From the NCBI RefSeq assembly GCF_900110245.1, contig NZ_FOCZ01000005.1, forward strand, positions 186,001 to 250,000: a DNA stretch of 64,000 nucleotides, written 5' to 3'. The translations under genes were made by a program, and so were the position numbers. Under the pieces are notes generated by a model. It ran no database searches. It was not told the DNA's origin and saw nothing but the letters and a program-made list of their open reading frames with translations. Of this stretch, positions 54,801 through 61,248 are shown piece by piece (the first letter of the stretch is position 1; each line of letters opens with the position of its first letter). The stretch is from Niastella yeongjuensis. GTDB taxonomy: Bacteria > Bacteroidota > Bacteroidia > Chitinophagales > Chitinophagaceae.

Positions 54801-54973
54801 GCACCAGCCAGGGGCGCTTTGGTTTTATCGTCGAGAATTCGACCGGAGATGGTAATATTATTGGCATTCACTTTCGCAGCCTTCGCAGGGTCTGCAGGGG
54901 CATTTTCCTGCGAAAATGAAATAAACGGAACAAGCAGTGCGGGCAGAAGCCACGCACTAACAGCTTTTGTCAT
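51842..54973 (-). CDS. SusC/RagA TonB-linked receptor without STN domain (sulfur locus)
   Basis: Outer-membrane transporter of about 1043 residues. I take ATG 54973, which begins the signal MTKAVSAWLLPALLVPFISFS; the longer frame starts at a TTG (55024) lying in a structured leader. After a short linker comes the carboxypeptidase-regulatory-like domain (SGRILDDKTKAPLAGATIHIKN), TonB box and plug (DVVVVGYGTQQRKNLISSI; ESIEVLKDANATAIYGARGANG), then barrel ending TVQFGVNVTL. There is no STN domain and no sigma or FecR gene near it, unlike the two other SusCs, so it is not controlled by surface signalling. It heads the operon that goes on to DoxX- and Sox-like genes. Confidence 0.94.
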   Translation of the reverse strand: MTKAVSAWLLPALLVPFISFSQENAPADPAKAAKVNANNITISGRILDDKTKAPLAGATIHIKNTTHEVATDEKGSFQFLTGQRLPMVFIITYVGYQPRELTINQADNNIITLHETNSQLNDVVVVGYGTQQRKNLISSISKVNAAEVKDIPVAGVDAQLQGKAAGVQINSNAGVPGDGVFIRVRGATSINASNDPLYVVDGVFINNTSLQTVSTGGRATSPIADINPADIESIEVLKDANATAIYGARGANGVVIITTKRGNYNATPRINVKASQGWAWAPQLWDLTTGPQHAELVNEFYANSYQDALAANDAAGIAKYKYLPFRALTDNPAATPAPRGLPEEQQTYDRLHKVFRTGLLNEYDASLQGGSKSTKYYIGGGYTKQQADIKPIDFSRASFKLNLDQKVNEKVQVGVSNSLYRTFRNQARSGDGPAGGLLQSALHTPTYLPETNADGTPARWAGFDNLDVLINNYDVNTISLRYIGNLYLDAEIIPDLKFRTSWSLDYNHYNESEYWNNLTQLGAAPTNGLATSIQTQNTTWINENTLQYRKNLFGGHALGILVGNSIQGNTLRTDSLSGSGFPNNSFRSIASAANRSSSQKFTKGNLVSFFSRVDYNYSGKYFLEASIRADGSSRFGENNRFGYFPSVGVAWRLREEPFLKGVSWLSDLKLRASVGLTGNQNGINNFAAQGLWTGGAGYPDATGGTDQPGTAPQQLGNADLKWEKTRQANVGVDVGLLNGLVNVEVNFYNKYTTDALLQLPIQAISGFNSYAANVGEISNKGYEVSIFSNNIRRKDFSWTTSFNISGNKNRIEKLPTPISYYNRDWIRLQEGYSLYSFWLYKQQYVDPQTGQAVFEDVVKDGTINTSDRQIIGSAIPKFFGGITNNLRYKDFDLGIAFTYQYGNKIFNLNRFFGEGGGTRDANRVLFANQLKRWQQPGDITDVPRLTAYGNNYTLEQNSRFLEDGSFIKLSSVTFGYSIPQRIVTKAHLQGVRLYFVGSNLLWIKKYSGPDPESNVTGIQNVQGLDLGTPPQPRTVQFGVNVTL

Positions 54974-54998
54974 TATCTTTGTTTTGGTAATTAACAAT

Positions 54999-55047
54999 AA
55001 GGCGGGGCAGACTTTGACTCGCAATCTCTATCCGCCCTTAACGCCTT
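54999..55047 (-). promoter_or_regulatory. Leader stem of the sulfur-locus SusC
   Basis: On the minus strand AAGGCG (55047-55042), TTAA bulge, GGGCGG (55037-55032), 21-base loop, CTGCCC (55010-55005), CGCCTT (55004-54999): a 12-base-pair stem with one G-U pair. The loop contains TTGCGAG (55024-55018), the same heptamer as the loop of the neighbouring GCCGG hairpin. Confidence 0.45.
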
Positions 55048-55054
55048 GTTTTCC

Positions 55055-55111
55055 GCCGGGATAGCTCGCAACTATTCCGGCTTCTTTTTCCTTCCTATCT
55101 AACCTTTATGG
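55055..55111 (-). promoter_or_regulatory. SusC leader hairpin (GCCGG type), copy 3
   Basis: On the minus strand CCATAAAGG (55111-55103) leads, after a purine-rich stretch, into GCCGGAATAG (55081-55072), loop TTGCGAG, CTATCCCGGC (55064-55055), a 10-base stem with one mismatch. A shorter GGCCG/CGGCC hairpin lies just upstream at 55112-55124. The rest of the gap up to 55496 shows no gene. Confidence 0.5.
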
Positions 55112-55496
55112 GGCCGGCACGGCCTAAGCGACTTTCAATTCGTTTTAAATTGATGTTTGACCTATTCATACCAAATGAAATATTTATGTACAGCGTTAAT
55201 TGATCGTCTGGGCTATGGATGAAACGTTCAGCAACAACAACAACGGCCCGTTGTAAGTAAAACAGGCGCCGGGGACATGATTATAAAATATGAATTTGAC
55301 ATGAGTGCAGTTTCAATCATTCAATAAACTATTTCCAGTTCAATTATGGTACAATATTAATACGTTTTACTTAGTCTACAAAATTAGTGGGTTTATTGTT
55401 TTAATTTTAATTTCTGCTCCAACGCAAAAAAGCGTGTATGCCGCACCAGTACTGGTGTTCCATACACGCCAAGAGATATATCTATTTTAAAATATA

Positions 55497-55844
55497 TTAC
55501 CTGTTAGTTTTTCCGGTCAGTTCTTTTATCACTTTAATTTCATCTTTACTGAAAGGTGTACCATCCTGCCGCAGGATATCATGGAACCACAGCGGCGGTT
55601 CTTTCATATTCGGCAAGGGTGTATCCCAGGCAAAAATGGTATTGGTTTTACCACTTACAAAACCCCAGTTGATAGCGCCTACCTTTTCTTTTTTCAACAT
55701 AGGCATAATGGTTTGAAACACGCTGGCATAGTGCCGGGATCGCGTACCCAGCCGGAGTTTTGTATACCGGGTTTGGGTGCCGGAACCGCTATCAAATTTG
55801 TTGACTTTTATTGTAAAAATGTCTTTTACACGTTGGCCAATCAA
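55497..55844 (-). pseudogene. 3' remnant of a secreted glycoside hydrolase
   Basis: The open frame encodes 115 residues. Only the second half looks real: FQTIMPMLKKEKVGAINWGFV, SGKTNTIFAWDTPLPN and PPLWFHDILRQDGTPFSKDEI are what one finds at the end of Bacteroidota cellulase/xylanase-like (GH5-type or 'putative glycosyl hydrolase') proteins of 400 residues or more. The first 35 residues (GQRVKDIFTIKVNKFDSGSG) show no relation, and no upstream frame supplies the missing catalytic part. I interpret it as the truncated tail of a lost enzyme gene. It has a position between the SusC leader and a phased repeat array. Confidence 0.6.
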
Positions 55845-55899
55845 AAGCCTTCTGCACTGTATTCAGAAGTGTATTGAAAGTCATCTATAATTCAGGCCA

Positions 55900-55988
55900 T
55901 TATAAGAGATATTCCATAGATATTCCATAGATATCCCGCAGATGACCCGAAGATATCCCACCTCTTATAAGGGGTGGAATATCTATGG
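55900..55988. repeat. Five phased 11-base repeats inside nested inverted repeats
   Basis: Units AGATATTCCAT (55907), AGATATTCCAT (55918), AGATATCCCGC (55929), AGATGACCCGA (55940) and AGATATCCCAC (55951) are in tandem with an exact 11-base period. The block is flanked by TTATAAGAG (55900-55908) / CTCTTATAA (55962-55970), and CCATAGATATTCC (55914-55926) is repeated inverted as GGAATATCTATGG (55976-55988). CCACCTCTTATAAGGGGTGG at 55958-55977 is nearly palindromic. It lies about 140 bases before the Crp/Fnr gene. Confidence 0.7.
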
Positions 55989-56126
55989 TTTGTGTTTGGT
56001 GAAAGGATTAGGCAACAGTAAATGTCGACTGAATCTCCCTGCACTATCCTGCCTTTCAGCCCTGAATTCTGCCTCTTGTAAAGAAGACTAAACCATAAGC
56101 CGGTAAAGGATGTTGATTAGCGCGTT

Positions 56127-56708
56127 ATGGAGACCTTTTTTAACAACCTTAAGAAATTCCGTGATCTTTCTGAACGCAGTAAAGACACGCTTCTTCCCTT
56201 GTTTACCAGGATCGAGTATAAGAAAGGTGAAACATTGATCCGGTGCGGGAAGCCCTGCCAGAGTTTGTATATCATTGAACAGGGATATTGCCGGGCTTTC
56301 AATATCCAGGATGGGCTGGAAGTAAACCTCAGTTTTTATTTCGAGTTCGATACGGTGACCCATAAGAACAGCTATGTGTTCAATATACCTGCCGATTTTG
56401 CCGTGGTGGCCTGCGAACCCATGATCGTGCACCGTATTGATAAACCAGACCTGCTGGAAGCGACCAGGCAATGCCCGGAACTGGAAGAGACGGGGAAAAA
56501 GAACCTGGAACTTATTGCCGCCAAACAGGAACGACAAATGCAATTATTCCGCATCCTCACAGCCAAAGGCCGGTACGAATTTTTGGAACAGCACGATCCC
56601 GCATTATTGCAACGCGTGTCTATTTCGCAGTTAGCCTCGTACCTGGGTGTAAAACGGGAAACGTTAAGCCGCATCCGCAACAAAAGAATGCGGTCGCCCA
56701 TTTTGTGA
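56127..56708 (+). CDS. Crp/Fnr-family transcriptional regulator
   Basis: Regulator of 193 residues: cyclic-nucleotide-binding-like beta roll at about 25-120 (RIEYKKGETLIRCGKPCQSLYIIEQGYCRAF; DFAVVACEPMIVHRID) and a C-terminal winged helix at about 150-190 (VSISQLASYLGVKRETLSRIRNKRM). The conserved arginine of true cAMP sites is not obvious, and cysteine pairs of FNR are absent, so the signal is unknown. A membrane protein gene follows 60 bases on in the same direction; in Bacteroidota this regulator type commonly controls its neighbour. Confidence 0.92.
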   Translation: METFFNNLKKFRDLSERSKDTLLPLFTRIEYKKGETLIRCGKPCQSLYIIEQGYCRAFNIQDGLEVNLSFYFEFDTVTHKNSYVFNIPADFAVVACEPMIVHRIDKPDLLEATRQCPELEETGKKNLELIAAKQERQMQLFRILTAKGRYEFLEQHDPALLQRVSISQLASYLGVKRETLSRIRNKRMRSPIL

Positions 56709-56739
56709 CCTTTATCACGGGTAGCTACCAGTTATCCGG

Positions 56740-56762
56740 GCTTACTTTGTTATAAAGTAAGC
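56740..56762 (+). promoter_or_regulatory. Inverted repeat just before a start codon
   Basis: GCTTACTTT (56740-56748) / AAAGTAAGC (56754-56762) with loop GTTAT, ending five bases before the ATG at 56768. Could be an operator of the neighbouring Crp/Fnr protein or a hairpin that hides the ribosome start. Confidence 0.4.
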
Positions 56763-56767
56763 CGTAT

Positions 56768-57232
56768 ATGAAACCTCATTCCGTTTATCTGACTTTCCTT
56801 ATTATTCACTTAAGCGCATTCGCTTTATTTACCGGCACGCTGATCGCCAATATAGTCAACAGCAATCAACTGTGGCAGTACAGCGATAAAGACGCCGCTA
56901 TCACCAGGGCCCTGTTCAATACCACAGGCAAATACAACCGCATTATGGGCATTTGTCTGGGAGTAGCTGTTTTAATGGGTATAGGCATGATGATCCAGAT
57001 GCACCAGGTATATGGTCCGCAATTGTGGTTCCGGATAAAGATCGGGCTGTTGATAGTGCTGATGGTAGTAAGGATCTTCTACTCAAGAAACCTTGGCCAG
57101 CTGAAAAAAGGCATCAACAATGAAATAAAGGTCTCTTTTGCCGACCTCCGGAAAAAGATCTCCCTGTTTCAGTTGCTTTCAGTACTTATTATTGGCTGTA
57201 TAATCATTTTAAGTGTAGCCAGGTTCAACTAA
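56768..57232 (+). CDS. Small four-helix membrane protein, unknown function
   Basis: Membrane protein of 154 residues with four hydrophobic segments at about 9-28, 58-78, 90-108 and 135-152 (YLTFLIIHLSAFALFTGTLI; MGICLGVAVLMGIGMM; IGLLIVLMVVRIFY; LLSVLIIGCIIIL). Resembles DUF2269/CopD-like small membrane proteins, but no signature is strong enough to name it. The histidine in segment 1 (IHLSAF) and the arginine in RIFYSRN are polar residues near membrane ends. Likely controlled by the Crp/Fnr protein upstream. Its stop codon overlaps the convergent histidine-kinase stop by four bases. Confidence 0.72.
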   Translation: MKPHSVYLTFLIIHLSAFALFTGTLIANIVNSNQLWQYSDKDAAITRALFNTTGKYNRIMGICLGVAVLMGIGMMIQMHQVYGPQLWFRIKIGLLIVLMVVRIFYSRNLGQLKKGINNEIKVSFADLRKKISLFQLLSVLIIGCIIILSVARFN

Positions 57233-58947
57233 ACTGGCCCCAGGGGGGTGGCTACCTTAAAGCGGCAAAAAAAGTAACTGCCTTTGCCCACGGTTGAGTC
57301 CACCCCTATTTCTCCGTCCATTGCATCGGCAAAATCCTTGCTGATGGCCAATCCTAACCCTGTTCCTTTTTTCTCATGTATACCGGGCACGCGGTAAAAA
57401 CGATCAAATACTTTTTGTTGCAGGGAAACATCGATGCCAATGCCAAAATCCTGCACACCTATTTCAATATGACCCGCATCATGCTGACTGGCTTTTACCA
57501 TTATATGATCATTTTGCGCAGAATAGCGAATAGCGTTGGTGAGGAAGTTATTGATGATCCACACGGCTTTTTCTGCATCGGCCCGTACCGCTGGCAGTTT
57601 ATCAGCGAGCTGTTGTTTTATCTGGATGTTCTTTTCCCTTGCCGCATTTTGTACTGCAGCCAGCGCCTTGTTGATTATATCATTTACCGGTACCGGTTGC
57701 AGGTTTAATTGTATTTTCCCGCTTTCTACCTGCGACAGATCAAGCAGCTCACTTAGAATGCGCAACAGCCGCTGGTTATCGTCTTTCAGGCTTTGCACCA
57801 GTTCTTTTTGTTCATCGGTGAGTTTGCCAATGCGTTCGTCTTCCAGTAAACGCAAGCTAAAATCTGAAGAAGCCAGGGGCGTTTTTAATTCATGGGAGAT
57901 GGTTGCTATGAAATTGGTTTTGGCTACATCCAGTTCTTTATAAGGCGTGATGTTTTTTAAGATAAGTACATGCCCCGTTTTCTCCTGTTCCTGTTCTATA
58001 TCTATCTGTTCTTTGGTAAAATAGTTTTCTTTATCATTCACCACTATTTTGAACGGCATGCCGTTTTCTTCATTGGTCAGGAACCGGAACAGATCGTTGC
58101 GTTTTTGAATATCGGCCTGTGCATGCCCAACCACCTCCGCTTCTTTCAGATTCAGTAATTGCAGTGCCTGCTGATTGGCAAATAATACGGTACCGCTTTT
58201 ATCGATGCCAATACTGGCATCTTTCAGGGAGTTGATCACCGTTTCAGCTCGCTTTTTTTCAAACATAATGCGTGCGAGGCTACTGTGTTCGTACGCGTCC
58301 AGCTGCTGGGCCATGTCGTTAAACGCTTTTGCCAGGTCACCAAACTCATCGTTGCGTTGCAGGTGAATACGCTGGCTGTAATTCTTATTGGCAATGGCCT
58401 TTATCCCTTCTGTTAATTTGATGATAGGGTTGGCGATCAACCCGGGAAAATTCACAATGAATGTAAATCCGATCAGCAAACAAAAAGTAATGATCATAGT
58501 GATGATCACCTTGGCATTGTCGACTGCCTTTTGCGACATATCATTTTTTGCATTGATGGCCTCGAGGTTGATCTGTATGATGCGGCTGATGTTCTTTTGC
58601 AAGGCCAGTTGCAGGGGCATCGAGTCGTCGTGTTGCAGGAAGGCGTTGTAATCCTGATGCAATGCATGCGTAACATCCGATTCACCCTTTTCCGTAACAT
58701 TGCTTTCCTGTGCCGACAGGTTCTCTTCAAATACTTTGCGGGCGGTAGTCCGTTCTTTTTCCCAGGTATTCAGGGCATCGAGCATTTTGCGGCCATACTC
58801 CACACTTTTATTATTATCCTTTAACACATCCCGCGACTCCAGACTGATCTTGTTGAAATAATAAAAACCTACGCCGCCTACCAGCAGCAGTAATGTGAAC
58901 AGAAAACCTACGCCCAGGGCTACTTTTGTTTTAAGCTTTAATGCCAT
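57229..58947 (-). CDS. HAMP-PAS sensor histidine kinase of the kdp locus
   Basis: Membrane histidine kinase of 572 residues. Two membrane segments (VGFLFTLLLLVGGVGFYYF, 13-31, and KVIITMIITFCLLIGFTFIV, 146-165) enclose a helical sensor. HAMP (FPGLIANPIIKLTEGIKAIA), PAS (about 235-340, IGIDKSGTVLFANQQALQLL), then His352 in ATISHELKTPL, N-box (WIINNFLTNAIRYS), DFGIGID and GTGLGLAISK. It stands in the place of the C-terminal half of KdpD: ATG shares one base with the stop of the upstream KdpD-like gene (TAATG), so they are translationally coupled. No KdpE response regulator is in the window. Confidence 0.88.
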   Translation of the reverse strand: MALKLKTKVALGVGFLFTLLLLVGGVGFYYFNKISLESRDVLKDNNKSVEYGRKMLDALNTWEKERTTARKVFEENLSAQESNVTEKGESDVTHALHQDYNAFLQHDDSMPLQLALQKNISRIIQINLEAINAKNDMSQKAVDNAKVIITMIITFCLLIGFTFIVNFPGLIANPIIKLTEGIKAIANKNYSQRIHLQRNDEFGDLAKAFNDMAQQLDAYEHSSLARIMFEKKRAETVINSLKDASIGIDKSGTVLFANQQALQLLNLKEAEVVGHAQADIQKRNDLFRFLTNEENGMPFKIVVNDKENYFTKEQIDIEQEQEKTGHVLILKNITPYKELDVAKTNFIATISHELKTPLASSDFSLRLLEDERIGKLTDEQKELVQSLKDDNQRLLRILSELLDLSQVESGKIQLNLQPVPVNDIINKALAAVQNAAREKNIQIKQQLADKLPAVRADAEKAVWIINNFLTNAIRYSAQNDHIMVKASQHDAGHIEIGVQDFGIGIDVSLQQKVFDRFYRVPGIHEKKGTGLGLAISKDFADAMDGEIGVDSTVGKGSYFFCRFKVATPLGPV

Positions 58948-60080
58948 TACGATAATATAATAATATCAATATCTTTTTCAGACAAGGTTTTTAACAATTG
59001 ATTGAATAAGCTTGTCCTCAAAATTACCTGAAATAAATTCAAATGTGGTTTTCCGATACAAATCGTGGTGATCTTTTTATCGATAGCTGTTTGAATGATC
59101 TCGTTTGCAACGTGTTTACTTTTTACCTGCAATACTTCGGCGCCCAGTTCGGTAGCCAGTTTCAGGTTGTTTATCAAATGCCGTTGGGCAGCCAGCGGTA
59201 TTTTATCCAGCTCTTCATCGGGTGTTTGCACATAGAGAACAAACCAATCGGCATTGTAATACGATGCCAGTCGCCCTGTTTTTCGAATAATGCGTTGGGC
59301 CGCTTCATGAGAAGAGGAAATACAGGCCAGGAAACGTTCGTGCTGCCAGGTTTTATTCTTGGTAACCGTATAATCTACTTTTCTTTCTACCTGGCCGGCC
59401 ACCTCTTTCAACGCCAGTTCGCGTAACTGCAGGATCTTTTCGGGCTGAAAGAAATTCGTAAGCGCCTGCTGTACCTTATTATGGTCGTAAATCTTTCCCT
59501 CTTGTAACCGGGTAATCAGTTCCTGCGCCGTAAGATCGATGTTTACTACTTCATCGGCCAGTTGTAATAACTTATCGGGCACTCTTTCTTTTACTTCTAC
59601 CCCCGTTATCTGTTTTACCTCTTCGTTGATGCTCTCGATATGCTGGATGTTCACAGCGGTAATTACATCAATGCCGGCATCCAGGATATCCACCACATCC
59701 TGCCAGCGTTTTTCATTTTTACTACCCGGGATATTGCTATGTGCCAGCTCATCAACGATCACTACCTCGGGATGTAATAACAACACGGCCTGCACATCCA
59801 GTTCATCGAGTTGTTTACCTTTATAAAACACCTGCCGCCGGGGAATCAGCGGCAAGCCTTCTATCAGGGCATGCGTTTCTTTTCGATTATGCGTCTCCAC
59901 ATAACCAACCTTTACGTTGATGTTTTTTCGAAGCAGGTCATGCGCTTCCTGTAACATCCGGTACGTTTTACCTACACCGGCGCTCATACCGATATAGATC
60001 TTCAGCTTGCCACGCGTAGACTGGTTGGCAATATCCAGGAAGTGTTGCACCTGTTCGTCTTTATCATTGGGTATGTTCAT
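58947..60080 (-). CDS. kdpD: KdpD N-terminal sensor (KdpD + USP domains), stand-alone
   Basis: Cytoplasmic protein of 377 residues that equals only the N-terminal part of E. coli KdpD. Walker A (IGMSAGVGKTYRM, residues 30-42), NVKVGYVETHNRKETHAL and PEVVIVDELAHSNIPGSKNEKRWQDV are strongly conserved KdpD motifs; the second part at 240-377 is a universal-stress-protein-like domain. The DUF4118 membrane domain, GAF and kinase of classical KdpD are missing and are replaced by the next gene. Typical for Bacteroidota. Its stop overlaps the kinase start. Confidence 0.93.
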   Translation of the reverse strand: MNIPNDKDEQVQHFLDIANQSTRGKLKIYIGMSAGVGKTYRMLQEAHDLLRKNINVKVGYVETHNRKETHALIEGLPLIPRRQVFYKGKQLDELDVQAVLLLHPEVVIVDELAHSNIPGSKNEKRWQDVVDILDAGIDVITAVNIQHIESINEEVKQITGVEVKERVPDKLLQLADEVVNIDLTAQELITRLQEGKIYDHNKVQQALTNFFQPEKILQLRELALKEVAGQVERKVDYTVTKNKTWQHERFLACISSSHEAAQRIIRKTGRLASYYNADWFVLYVQTPDEELDKIPLAAQRHLINNLKLATELGAEVLQVKSKHVANEIIQTAIDKKITTICIGKPHLNLFQVILRTSLFNQLLKTLSEKDIDIIILS

Positions 60081-60088
60081 ATGATCTT

Positions 60089-61177
60089 TTAAAAACTTAC
60101 GGCTGCAGAAAAAGTAATGGCGCTATTGATGCCGGTAGTACTTTCATTGCTTTTCAAAAATATCTCGTCTTTGCTGCTCAGCATTCTTCCTTCCAAACGG
60201 AGTGCTATGTTCTTTTCCGGCAGGTAATCAACATTGGCAGAACACCCGGCTGTTTTAAACCCATTAGGTGTACCGGTACTGAAAATGACACCATGTTCAT
60301 CACTATAATATTCTCCCCGGATGGCAATTGCCCATTTATCAACCGGTACATATTGCAAAATAGCTACCGGCGTATACCACGTATTGAGTCGGCGCCCGCC
60401 TTTTTCAGCTTGTTCCTGACCAATGTCAAAACCAAGGGTCAGACCGAATTTATCGCTCAGTTCAAACACCCCATATAAGTTATGAAAATATCGCCAAAGC
60501 CTTGCGCTATCAGGTTTATCTGTCCCTAAAAAGGTACTGTAATTCAGCATTATTTTATCTGTTGGCCTGAATTGCACCTGAGTGCCCCAACTCATCAATG
60601 AATTACCGGCCACACGCTGAATGCGTTGCCAGCCGTTCAATGCCATGGCGCTGAATAACCATTTATTGTTATTCGTTGTGTACGTAAGTTTAGCCCCGCT
60701 TTCATAATACGGGGAATTGTCGGCCGGTAAACTTCTTGTTACCGTCCAGCAATCTTTACTAATGGCGCTTTCAAAGCCAATATGCGATGACATAATACCT
60801 ATATCGAACCAAAGGTTTTTGGTTCTGCTTAGTTTATAGCCCACATTGGCTTCATAAATATTTTTTAATACACCCGGTTCTGCTGCATAGTTGGCATTCA
60901 TGTAGGTCCCTATGGCCACAGCTACATTTGCCCGTATGCGATCGGCCGTATAGTTTCCTTTCACAAATGCGAGGTTTACATTGAATTCATTGCTGCGGTT
61001 GTGACTATATATAAACCCTGGCCGGTTATTGTCTTTGGGTTTAGCGAAATCATAACTGTAATATCCTTCAACATAACCGCTAAAGGTTACCTGCCCTTTG
61101 TTTTCGTTTTTTACAGTGTCCTGCGCCATACCGGCTGTTGCCAGCAATAGCGCCAGACCATTTAAGATTCGTTTCAT
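60089..61177 (-). CDS. Outer-membrane porin (BBP2/OmpL-like) of the kdp operon
   Basis: Outer-membrane barrel of 362 residues: signal ALLLATAGMAQ (about 1-19), then FSGYVEGYYSYDFAKPKDN and GFIYSHNRSNEFNVNLAFVKGNY, strands YYESGAKLTYTTNNNKWLF and GLTLGFDIGQEQ, ending AITFSAAVSF. This matches the beta-barrel porin-2 family that sits between kdpC and kdpD in many Bacteroidota. It probably lets potassium pass the outer membrane; the role is inferred from context. Eight bases lie between its stop and the start of kdpD. Confidence 0.87.
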   Translation of the reverse strand: MKRILNGLALLLATAGMAQDTVKNENKGQVTFSGYVEGYYSYDFAKPKDNNRPGFIYSHNRSNEFNVNLAFVKGNYTADRIRANVAVAIGTYMNANYAAEPGVLKNIYEANVGYKLSRTKNLWFDIGIMSSHIGFESAISKDCWTVTRSLPADNSPYYESGAKLTYTTNNNKWLFSAMALNGWQRIQRVAGNSLMSWGTQVQFRPTDKIMLNYSTFLGTDKPDSARLWRYFHNLYGVFELSDKFGLTLGFDIGQEQAEKGGRRLNTWYTPVAILQYVPVDKWAIAIRGEYYSDEHGVIFSTGTPNGFKTAGCSANVDYLPEKNIALRLEGRMLSSKDEIFLKSNESTTGINSAITFSAAVSF

Positions 61178-61248
61178 CCGTTGTTTAGTTATGAACCACA
61201 GGCAGGCATCACATTCTGATTGTTTGCCCGCCTGATGGTCTTATTTAA

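Noticed and set aside
54974-55024. Extended N-terminus of the sulfur-locus SusC from TTG
   Set aside because: The added 17 residues precede a complete signal peptide and would translate the structured leader.
54999-55124. Known riboswitch (SAM-I, cobalamin or TPP) before the sulfur-locus SusC
   Set aside because: The stems are real by base pairing, but I could not find the conserved core of those classes, so I only report a structured leader.
55900-55988. CRISPR array
   Set aside because: Repeats are 11 bases without spacers and no cas gene is present.
56088-56543. Open frame of 151 codons opposite the Crp/Fnr gene
   Set aside because: Shadow of a well-supported gene.
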